Shown here one piece after another: positions 1 to 5,203 of a DNA stretch of 5,666 bases. The stretch lies in assembly GCA_011777135.1 (NCBI GenBank), contig JAABVY010000067.1:1-5666 (forward strand). The letters run 5' to 3'. How positions within the stretch are numbered: position 1 is the first letter of the stretch; each line of letters begins with the position of its first letter. The notes beneath the pieces were generated by a model, which was not told the DNA's origin, made no database searches, and saw only the letters and a program-made list of their open reading frames with translations. Made by a program: the position numbers and the translations under genes. This stretch comes from Candidatus Zixiibacteriota bacterium. Lineage in GTDB: Bacteria; Zixibacteria; MSB-5A5; JAABVY01.

Positions 1-1
1 C

Positions 2-298
2 TATTTTGAACTTGGTAATATCTACCTCGAGAATGAAGATTGGTCCAGGGCGATTCAAAATTATGAAAAATCAGTCAAATATGACCCCGACCATTATCAG
101 TCATGGTTTAATCTTGGGTCGGCATGTGTGGGCGAACAGACTGAAAGCTCTGTCATCAGAGCTTATGAAGCCTACCAGAAATTCCTCGCTCTCACCAAGG
201 GCATGGGCGGATCGCAGATCAAATCGATGAGAAGTACGGCAACCAGTATCTCGCAACAGCTGAGGGACTACTTTGACGAGGTGGGAATAGAATATTAA
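2..298 (+). CDS. TPR-repeat protein, C-terminal fragment (5' end outside window)
   Basis: The open frame enters from the left edge and ends at TAA 296-298, giving the last 98 residues. The first half reads as tetratricopeptide repeats. YFELGNIYLENEDWSRAI..YEKSVKYDPD is a complete TPR with the usual small/aromatic spacing and the closing proline, and SWFNLGSACVGE starts a second one. The rest (AYEAYQKFLALTKG, then a polar helix ending in DYFDEVGIEY) looks like the capping helices. TPRs are protein-protein interaction scaffolds. Nothing in the fragment shows a catalytic domain or the partner, and a signal peptide or membrane segment would lie outside the window. A strong terminator follows 20 nt after the stop, so this is the last gene of its transcript. 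The TPR call is confident; the specific function is unknown. Confidence 0.85.
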   Translation, partial: YFELGNIYLENEDWSRAIQNYEKSVKYDPDHYQSWFNLGSACVGEQTESSVIRAYEAYQKFLALTKGMGGSQIKSMRSTATSISQQLRDYFDEVGIEY

Positions 299-315
299 GT
301 TTTTCATTAGTAAGC

Positions 316-343
316 AGGCCTCCTTCAATGGGAGGCTTTTTTT
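316..343 (+). terminator. Intrinsic terminator after the TPR gene
   Basis: GCCTCC (318-323) pairs with GGAGGC (331-336) around a 7-nt loop and is followed directly by seven Ts (337-343). This is a textbook Rho-independent terminator 20 nt after the TPR stop. It separates that gene from the cysteine-enzyme operon. Confidence 0.9.
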
Positions 344-367
344 ATTTCTGTTTTTGCCAATAATATA

Positions 368-397
368 TTGCTTTCAGTCATAAAAGTCTTTTATAAT
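368..397 (+). promoter_or_regulatory. Candidate sigma70-type promoter for the CBS-like/DUF1573 operon
   Basis: A perfect -10 hexamer TATAAT lies at 392-397, with a weak -35 TTGCTT at 368-373 and an 18-nt spacer. The predicted start is near 404, giving a leader of about 108 nt before the ATG at 512. The position just downstream of a terminator fits a new transcription unit. The -35 matches consensus only in TTG, so a regulator may be needed; a palindrome overlaps the spacer and -10. Confidence 0.55.
380..394. promoter_or_regulatory. 15-bp palindrome (possible operator) overlapping the -10
   Basis: ATAAAAG-T-CTTTTAT is a perfect 7-bp inverted repeat around one base. It lies between the -35 and the -10 of the candidate promoter and shares TAT with the -10. 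This is where a dimeric repressor would occlude polymerase. The motif does not match an operator I can name, and A/T-rich palindromes also arise by chance. Confidence 0.35.
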
Positions 398-411
398 ACT
401 TCCCTGTCTGC

Positions 412-431
412 AAATAGCGTCAGCGCTGTTT
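412..431 (+). other. Hairpin near the 5' end of the CBS-like operon leader
   Basis: AAATAGCG (412-419) pairs with CGCTGTTT (424-431) through 8 bp, including one G-U wobble, around a TCAG tetraloop. It would lie about 8 nt from the predicted transcript start. It could stabilise the 5' end of the mRNA. No riboswitch family is recognisable in the remaining leader. Confidence 0.35.
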
Positions 432-511
432 AACAAAAATGAGGATAGGAAACCAATTATAGATTATCAGGTATAAGGTATTTAGAAGAAAAGGAATTCG
501 GAGTTAATCGG

Positions 512-1537
512 ATGAAATACGTTAATAAAATAACGGAATTGATTGGCAATACACCACTTATAAAGCTGGGAAAAACAGTTGCCCACCTCAAACCATCGAT
601 TTTCATGAAACTGGAATTTTTGAATCCAGCCGGAGCAGTTAAGGACCGTATGGCCTATTATATCATCAAGGAAGGAGAAAAATCCGGTCAGCTCAAAAAA
701 GGCGATGTTATTGTGGATAACTCCTCCGGTAATGCGGCCATAGCGACAAGCATGGTTGCCGCCGCTCTGGGATACAAGGCAGTTTTCGCAGTAGCTGACA
801 AAACCAGCCGGGAGAAAATCGATCTGATCAGAGCCTACGGCGCCGATGTCATTATTACTCCTACTCATGTTCCCTGGGACGATCCTCGCAGCAGCTATAT
901 GCAAGCCTATGAGCTGGGCCAGCAGCCGGGCTATTTTTATATTTCGCAATATCATAATCAGCTAAATGTAGAGGCCCATTATCGCCATACAGGTCCGGAG
1001 ATTTGGGAAGATACGGATGGCAAGATTACTCATCTGGTGGCAGGAATCGGCACCGGCGGAACTATCTCCGGCACGGGCAAATTCCTCAAGGAAAAAAATC
1101 CGGATATTCAGGTTATTGGTGTCGATCCCGAAGGTTCTATGTTCTATGACTGGGTCAACAACGATACCACCGAGGGGATCGAACTCTATCCCTGTAAAGT
1201 TGAGGGGATCGGAACCGATATGGTTGTAAAAGCCTTTCATCCGGAATATGTCGATTACGTAATCCGGGCCATGGATAAAGAATCTTTCATTACCGCCCGC
1301 CGGCTCGTCAGAGAAGAAGGTATCATGGGCGGCGGTACAACCGGCTCGCATCTCTGGGCAGCCATGCAAGTTGCAAAGGATCTGGATGAGAAGGCGGTCA
1401 TCGTGACACTCGCATGCGATTCCGGTCAGAGATATCTGAGTAAGATGTACTCTGATGAATGGATGAGAGAACAGGGTTATGATATAGAGGAGAAAAAGCC
1501 GCAAGCTGTTTCTTTGGAACAAGGGAGACAGATATGA
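512..1537 (+). CDS. PLP-dependent cystathionine beta-synthase / cysteine synthase-like enzyme
   Basis: The 341-aa protein has the fold-type II PLP architecture of cysteine synthase and cystathionine beta-synthase. IGNTPLIKL (11-19) is the N-terminal signature. NPAGAVKDR (38-46) carries the Schiff-base lysine K44. SSGNAA (71-76) is the substrate/cofactor loop, GIGTGGT (178-184) binds PLP phosphate, and S304 in CDSGQRYLS is the serine that contacts the PLP ring nitrogen. The family makes cysteine or cystathionine from serine or O-acetylserine by beta-replacement in the cytoplasm. The ending SKMYSDEWM and the RLVREEGIMGGGTTGS segment resemble CBS more than CysK. There is no haem domain and no C-terminal Bateman (CBS) domains. 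The SSGNAA loop departs from the usual TSGNTG, so substrate preference is open. The ATG at 512 has CGGAG about 8 nt upstream. The TGA overlaps the next start codon. Confidence 0.88.
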   Translation: MKYVNKITELIGNTPLIKLGKTVAHLKPSIFMKLEFLNPAGAVKDRMAYYIIKEGEKSGQLKKGDVIVDNSSGNAAIATSMVAAALGYKAVFAVADKTSREKIDLIRAYGADVIITPTHVPWDDPRSSYMQAYELGQQPGYFYISQYHNQLNVEAHYRHTGPEIWEDTDGKITHLVAGIGTGGTISGTGKFLKEKNPDIQVIGVDPEGSMFYDWVNNDTTEGIELYPCKVEGIGTDMVVKAFHPEYVDYVIRAMDKESFITARRLVREEGIMGGGTTGSHLWAAMQVAKDLDEKAVIVTLACDSGQRYLSKMYSDEWMREQGYDIEEKKPQAVSLEQGRQI

Positions 1538-2259
1538 ATAACATCAAAACTATAATCATCACCACCTTGACAATACTTTTCATTGGAAGCTCCGGACTTT
1601 TCGCACAGGGGCAGACAGCAGATATATTCCTGCCGGATTCGATCTTCGATTTCGGTTTTTTTGCCACCGATGCGAGGGTTGTACATACCTATCCGATAGT
1701 GAATCAGGGCAGCGATACTTTGAGAATTACCAAGGTCAAGCCGGGCTGCGGATGTACGATTGCCCCTCTTGATAAACATAATATAGCCCCCGGAGACACG
1801 GCTTACCTTGACTTGTACTTTGATTCGAAAAGGCTGACCGGCCTGGTGAAAAAAGGAGTCACAATACTATCCAATGATCCTGACGAACCATTGCGCGAGG
1901 TTTCGATTATCTCAATAACCGGTAAACAGCACCCCTATGTTCAACCCAAGCCGGCAGTGATCAACTTTGGACGTATGTCGATGGATAAACTGGATAGTGA
2001 ATTCACTGTCTCTTTGACAAATGTAACGGATGCTCCAGTAGAGTTGGAGATTGTCGATTATTCCCGCGATTTCATTGAAGTAGAACTTGACAAGGACAGC
2101 CTAACTGTTGGTGAAGCAGGCACTTGCATTGTCACGTTAAAGAGAATACCGAATGACCCGCGCTTTTATAATTTTTCCGCCACTTTATCGGTCAATATTG
2201 AAGATGTAAGGATACATCTAACGATTCCTGCAGTGGGACGTATAAACCGGGTTGATTAA
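1534..2259 (+). CDS. Exported DUF1573-family protein with CGCT motif
   Basis: The 241-aa product starts with a signal peptide: K5, a hydrophobic stretch at about 7-23, and likely cleavage after A24 in GLFAQ. Mature residues about 30-130 match DUF1573: FDFGF, then NQGSDTLRI, the CGCT cluster at 72-75, IAPGDTAYLDLYFD and TILSNDPDEPL. This is an Ig-like/ASPM-SPD-2-Hydin-type beta sandwich. Residues about 135-241 look like a second Ig-like domain (INFGRMSMDKL..TVSLTNVTD). No enzymatic role is known for the family; the two cysteines might form a disulfide or bind metal outside the cytoplasm. The ATG overlaps the stop of the CBS-like gene as ATGA, with AGGGAG (1522-1527) as ribosome site, so translation is probably coupled. 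TAA is followed at once by TAG. Confidence 0.85.
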   Translation: MNNIKTIIITTLTILFIGSSGLFAQGQTADIFLPDSIFDFGFFATDARVVHTYPIVNQGSDTLRITKVKPGCGCTIAPLDKHNIAPGDTAYLDLYFDSKRLTGLVKKGVTILSNDPDEPLREVSIISITGKQHPYVQPKPAVINFGRMSMDKLDSEFTVSLTNVTDAPVELEIVDYSRDFIEVELDKDSLTVGEAGTCIVTLKRIPNDPRFYNFSATLSVNIEDVRIHLTIPAVGRINRVD

Positions 2260-2296
2260 TAGAATAATGGTATGCAATGTAAATATTATCAACCGG
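2247..2296 (+). repeat. Imperfect inverted repeat spanning the DUF1573 stop codon
   Basis: CCGG-g-TTGAT-t-AATA (2247-2261) pairs with TATTATCAACCGG (2284-2296). This gives 13 bp with two single-base bulges and a 22-nt loop. The TAA stop (2257-2259) sits in the left arm. No T-tract follows, so it is not a standard intrinsic terminator. It could be a 3'-end stabilising hairpin or a factor-dependent termination element. Confidence 0.5.
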
Positions 2297-2315
2297 AAAC
2301 GAACTTTATCAGTAT

Positions 2316-2353
2316 GGTTAAGTATAATTAAAAGAAGTTGAGTGAAGTTAAAT
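2316..2353 (+). repeat. Three phased GTTRARW repeats upstream of the regulator promoter
   Basis: GGTTAAGT (2316-2323), AGTTGAGT (2336-2343) and AGTTAAAT (2346-2353) are near-identical 8-mers on the same strand, with starts 20 and 10 bp apart. That puts all three on one face of the helix, ending 5 bp before the -35. This fits tandem binding of a regulator, possibly the response regulator itself. The region is A/T rich, so chance is a real alternative. Confidence 0.35.
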
Positions 2354-2358
2354 TTTAC

Positions 2359-2386
2359 TTGTCAAACAAGAATTAATTCGTAAAAT
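2359..2386 (+). promoter_or_regulatory. Candidate promoter of the response-regulator gene
   Basis: TTGTCA (2359-2364) and TAAAAT (2381-2386) each match consensus at five of six positions, with a 16-nt spacer. The predicted start is near 2393, giving a leader of about 60 nt. That leader contains a small hairpin, GGAAA (2402-2406) with TTTCC (2414-2418). A perfect TATAAT at 2323-2328 is an alternative -10 but has no recognisable -35 at the right distance. Confidence 0.55.
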
Positions 2387-2452
2387 TAGGGGAGAATTTA
2401 CGGAAATGTCAGGTTTCCATATTTTGAACTCAAGTCTGGATCAGGCAAACCA

Positions 2453-3112
2453 ATGAAAAAGTATAAGATAATTCTCGCGGATGACCATCAGATGTTTCGC
2501 AACGGTATAATTAATCTACTGGGCGAACATGAAGATTTTGAGGTTGTCGGCGAAGCCTCTAATGGAAGAGAGGCGCTGGGCATGGTCGATGAGCTAAGCC
2601 CGGATATAATCATAGTCGATATCGGCATGCCTATTTTAAACGGTCTCGAAACAGTTCGTCAGATTTCGGCTCACCATGAAAACGTCAGAGCCATAATGCT
2701 GAGCATGTATATAAATGATGAATATGTGAAGCAGGCTTTGCTGGCTGGAGTATATGGTTACATTTTGAAGGAGTCGGCATTTGAGGAGCTTGTATGGGCG
2801 CTCAAGGCGGTCGTAAAAGGCGAACATTTCCTGTCTCCTGCGGTATGCTCTATCGTGGTCAAGGAATATCTCAAGAAATACCCCGGAAAGGCCCAGAAGG
2901 TTGCCCTCGATAACCTGACTGCCCGTGAGCGCGAAGTAATTCAGCTGGTGGCCGAGGGTAAATCGACCCGGGAGATTTCCAAGATACTGTATATTTCGCC
3001 CAAGACGGTCGAAGCGCACCGTTCGAATATCTCGAATAAGCTGAAGCTGAAAAGCTATGAAGAAATCAAGGAATACGCGATCAAGAAAGGCTACATAATA
3101 AGCGCTAAATAG
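2453..3112 (+). CDS. NarL/FixJ-family response regulator (REC + LuxR-type HTH)
   Basis: The 219-aa protein is a full-length two-component transcription regulator. Residues 5-120 form the receiver domain: acidic pair D10-D11, phospho-acceptor D56 in IIIVDIGMP, switch residue S84 and conserved K106 in GYILKES. Residues about 153-215 form the LuxR-type helix-turn-helix (LTAREREVIQLVAEGKSTREI, then ISPKTVEAHRSNI). Phosphorylation by a sensor kinase should promote dimerisation and DNA binding. No kinase gene is adjacent, so it is an orphan here or is served from elsewhere. The ATG at 2453 has only a weak ribosome site (CAGG, about 8 nt upstream). I keep it because it places the receiver start exactly as in the family. 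It appears monocistronic. All key residues are present, but its target signal cannot be inferred. Confidence 0.93.
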   Translation: MKKYKIILADDHQMFRNGIINLLGEHEDFEVVGEASNGREALGMVDELSPDIIIVDIGMPILNGLETVRQISAHHENVRAIMLSMYINDEYVKQALLAGVYGYILKESAFEELVWALKAVVKGEHFLSPAVCSIVVKEYLKKYPGKAQKVALDNLTAREREVIQLVAEGKSTREISKILYISPKTVEAHRSNISNKLKLKSYEEIKEYAIKKGYIISAK

Positions 3113-3138
3113 ACATATTTTTTTATAGGGGATTTTTA

Positions 3139-3160
3139 GCTCTAATTTAAGGCTCTAATT
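3139..3160 (+). repeat. Tandem 9-bp direct repeat upstream of the small-RNA promoter
   Basis: GCTCTAATT occurs at 3139-3147 and again at 3152-3160, starts 13 bp apart, ending 3 bp before the TTGACA at 3164. An exact 9-mer duplication next to a -35 suggests an activator or repressor site. It lies between the response-regulator gene and the small-RNA promoter, so that regulator is an obvious candidate binder; this is inference. Confidence 0.4.
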
Positions 3161-3163
3161 GTC

Positions 3164-3191
3164 TTGACAATTTTCAATAACTATTTAGAAT
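3164..3191 (+). promoter_or_regulatory. Near-consensus sigma70-type promoter for a candidate small RNA
   Basis: A perfect TTGACA (3164-3169) is followed after 16 nt by TAGAAT (3186-3191), five of six matches to the -10 consensus. This is the best promoter in the window, and no protein-coding start follows it on this strand. Transcription should begin near 3198, about 14 nt before the structured element. Confidence 0.65.
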
Positions 3192-3197
3192 GGGATT

Positions 3198-3289
3198 GCG
3201 TATAAATTTGCGAGGGTGTTCCTCTGCTGTCCCTGGGTAGTTTCCTAGCCCCCTCTACCCAACCAGAGTTACACCCTCTTTCTTTTTTT
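3198..3289 (+). ncRNA. Candidate structured small RNA, about 90 nt, ending in its own terminator
   Basis: From the predicted start near 3198, a short A/U-rich 5' tail leads into a rod. GAGGGTGT (3212-3219) pairs perfectly with ACACCCTC (3271-3278). After a 2x2 internal loop, CTCTG (3222-3226) pairs with CAGAG (3264-3268). After an asymmetric loop, TGGGTAG (3234-3240) pairs with CTACCCA (3255-3261) around a C-rich 14-nt loop. A T-rich tail (3279-3289) completes an intrinsic terminator. No open reading frame of note lies inside. I do not recognise the family: it is too short for typical 6S RNA and lacks the SRP apical motif. The alternative is that it is only a long terminator for the response-regulator gene, which has none closer. 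The near-consensus promoter argues for an independent transcript. Confidence 0.55.
3212..3289 (+). terminator. Intrinsic terminator formed by the small-RNA rod and T-tract
   Basis: The closing 8-bp G/C-rich stem followed by TTTCTTTTTTT (3279-3289) should terminate + strand transcription from both the small-RNA promoter and any read-through from the response-regulator gene. In the opposite direction the stem is not followed by a U-tract, so it is not an obvious terminator for the convergent rtcB. Confidence 0.65.
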
Positions 3290-3321
3290 GATGTTTAAGA
3301 ATACTTACGCTGCCAAAAGGA

Positions 3322-4767
3322 TCATCCCTTAATGTTGCCGGTAGGAATGAGCTTCGCCACTTTCTTGGAGATACCGAGATCATCCACAGCCTTAATAACA
3401 TCATCTATATTTTTGTAGGCAATCCCGGCTTCCTCGGCCAGACCCGGCATAGAGGCGGCTTGTACATAAATGCCGGCTTCCATCATCTGCTTTTTTAGCT
3501 CATCCCCTCTGACCGATTTCTTGGCCTGCCTGCGTGACATGGTACGCCCCGAACCATGCAAGGTTGAACCAAAGGTTTCTTCATCGGCATACTTTGATCC
3601 GACCAGAAGATATGAACCGGTTTGCATGGAGCCTCCCACAATCACCGGTTGACCGATACCGCGGTATCTTGAGGGAAGGTCTTCCCTTTCCGGCCCGAAT
3701 GATCGGGTGGCGCCTTTTCTGTGTACCAGCACTTCAACCGCTTTTCCGTCAACTTTATATTTTTCGCGCTTGGCGATATTGTGGGCAACATCATAGACAG
3801 TCGAGATACCCAGTTCCTGCTGTGATTTGCCGAATACCTGTTCGAAGGCCTGTCTTACCCTGTGTGCAATAACCTGGCGATTGGCGAAGGCGTTATTGGC
3901 GGCACAGGCCATGGCCTTGAAATAGTCCTGGCCCTCGGGTGAGTCGAATGGTGCACAGGCTAGTTCTTTATCGCGGACAGTGAGGCCGTATTTCTGCATA
4001 GCTTTAGAAAACACTTTCAGGTAATCGGTCGCCACCTGATGCCCGAAGCCTCGAGATCCGCAGTGAATCGTCAGCACTATCTGGTCAGGCCGGTCGATCC
4101 CGAATTTGGGGGCCAGCTCCTTATCATAAACAAGATCTTCGGGGATTACCTCCACTTCCAGGAAATGATTGCCGGAACCCAGTGTGCCAAGCTGATTGAT
4201 TCCCCTCTGAATTGCGCGGTCCGATACTTTGGAGGGATCCGCCCATTTCAAGTGACCATTTTCTTCAATGGAATCATGGTCAGCCTCGGTAGCATAGCCG
4301 TTCTCAACACACCACCTTACACCTTTGCGCATTACATCCTCAAATTTCTTGCGGTCCAGACGAACCAGCCCTTTTCCGCCGACTCCGGTGGGAATTACCT
4401 TGAAGAGCATATTGACCAGTTCTTTCATCTTCGGCTTTATTTCCTCCAGGGTCAGGTTGGTGCGCAACATACGTATGCCGCAATTTATGTCGAAGCCGAT
4501 TCCCCCGGGAGAGATAACCCCATCTGAAGTCGAGAATGCCGCCACTCCCCCTATTGGAAAGCCATAACCCCAGTGACCGTCCGGCATCACCATGGCGCGA
4601 CTGACAATCCCGGGCAGACAGGCGACATTGGTTATCTGCTCGTAAACCCCCTCATCCATTGAATTGAACAATTTGTCGGATGCATAGATTCTGGCAGGTA
4701 CTCGCATTCCCTGCTTTTGATCAGGGTCTATCTGCCAGATGCCGTCTGAAATTTTATGTGATTGCAT
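3322..4767 (-). CDS. rtcB: RtcB RNA-splicing ligase, long form
   Basis: This 481-aa protein is RtcB, the Mn2+/GTP-dependent ligase that joins 2',3'-cyclic phosphate (or 3'-phosphate) RNA ends to 5'-OH ends in tRNA splicing and RNA repair. Metal ligands are in place: D93 and C96 in GFDINCG, H201 in GSGNHFLEVE, H235 in IHCGSRGFGH and H329 in DVAHN. H404 in STLHGSGR is the guanylylated histidine. VHRKGATRSF and the C-terminal AYKNIDDVIKAV are also typical. Length and spacing follow the archaeal/eukaryotic long form rather than the roughly 400-aa E. coli type. An ATG at 4788 in the same frame would add seven residues and overlap archease. I prefer 4767 because GAGGTGAT lies at ideal distance and overlaps the archease TGA. 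The upstream partner archease supports the role. No intein or frameshift is seen. Confidence 0.95.
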   Translation of the reverse strand: MQSHKISDGIWQIDPDQKQGMRVPARIYASDKLFNSMDEGVYEQITNVACLPGIVSRAMVMPDGHWGYGFPIGGVAAFSTSDGVISPGGIGFDINCGIRMLRTNLTLEEIKPKMKELVNMLFKVIPTGVGGKGLVRLDRKKFEDVMRKGVRWCVENGYATEADHDSIEENGHLKWADPSKVSDRAIQRGINQLGTLGSGNHFLEVEVIPEDLVYDKELAPKFGIDRPDQIVLTIHCGSRGFGHQVATDYLKVFSKAMQKYGLTVRDKELACAPFDSPEGQDYFKAMACAANNAFANRQVIAHRVRQAFEQVFGKSQQELGISTVYDVAHNIAKREKYKVDGKAVEVLVHRKGATRSFGPEREDLPSRYRGIGQPVIVGGSMQTGSYLLVGSKYADEETFGSTLHGSGRTMSRRQAKKSVRGDELKKQMMEAGIYVQAASMPGLAEEAGIAYKNIDDVIKAVDDLGISKKVAKLIPTGNIKG

Positions 4768-4777
4768 TTTTATCACC

Positions 4778-5203
4778 TCACAAATCAAGAACTATGAAGG
4801 CTTCCCAGCCTTTTTCCATTTTTTTAAGATCGAATCTATACATTGTAACAGCCTTAACATCCGCATTGATTCCGTGTTTTTCAGGATTAATCGTCTCTCC
4901 CCGGGCTTTCGCCTTCAGTTTTCTGTTGCCGTCCAGAAATTCGATCTGAAAGTCCGTCAAAAATATGTTCTCGGCATCCTTCAGGTAGACTATCTCCTCC
5001 AGCCATTCATACAGAAGATCGGATTCCGAATCGGCAGATAATTCTATCTCCCGCTCCTGTTCTGCATCGACTGTATCGAGATCAACCATGCACTCCATTG
5101 CCGCCAGCCCGGCATTTACAAAAAGCTCCTCCAGGGTTTCTCCGAAGGCGCGATAGGCACAGTCGCCGATTGCTACCGTATCATCATATTCATACTTTTT
5201 CAC
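4778..5203 (-). CDS. Archease, activator of RtcB
   Basis: The 141-aa protein matches archease, the small metal-binding protein that promotes RtcB guanylylation and multiple turnover. Diagnostic segments are YRAFGETLEELFVNAGLA (17-34), LLYEWLEEIVYL (63-74), KAKARGETINPEKH (97-110), ADVKAVTMYRF (114-124) and the C-terminal IVLDL. D14 and D140 correspond to conserved metal-site aspartates. The usual HTAD stretch before D14 reads AIGD here, so the histidine and threonine are lost. The start is GTG at 5203, preceded by GAAGGG. The next possible ATG would delete D14, so GTG is preferred. The start overlaps the upstream membrane-protein gene by 14 nt, and the stop lies 10 nt before rtcB, so the three genes should be co-transcribed and translationally coupled. 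Confidence 0.92.
   Translation of the reverse strand: MKKYEYDDTVAIGDCAYRAFGETLEELFVNAGLAAMECMVDLDTVDAEQEREIELSADSESDLLYEWLEEIVYLKDAENIFLTDFQIEFLDGNRKLKAKARGETINPEKHGINADVKAVTMYRFDLKKMEKGWEAFIVLDL

Noticed and set aside
439..462. Seven-codon upstream frame (MRIGNQL) in the CBS-like operon leader, as a possible attenuation peptide
   Set aside because: It has no ribosome site, no cysteine, methionine or serine codon run, and no terminator/antiterminator pair follows.
482..1522. Two long open frames on the - strand opposite the CBS-like gene
   Set aside because: They lie entirely antisense to a gene with clear family motifs, their products have no recognisable domains, and they lack convincing ribosome sites. 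They are codon-bias shadows.
2323..2328. Perfect TATAAT as an alternative -10 for the response regulator
   Set aside because: No -35-like hexamer lies 16-18 nt upstream and there is no extended -10. The 2359/2381 pair fits better.
3198..3289. 6S RNA, SRP RNA or a riboswitch as identity of the structured element
   Set aside because: It is about half the length of 6S RNA, lacks the conserved SRP apical motif on either strand, and has no downstream gene on its strand to regulate in cis.
4039..4567. Open frames on the + strand opposite rtcB
   Set aside because: They are antisense to highly conserved RtcB coding sequence and show no protein-like motifs.
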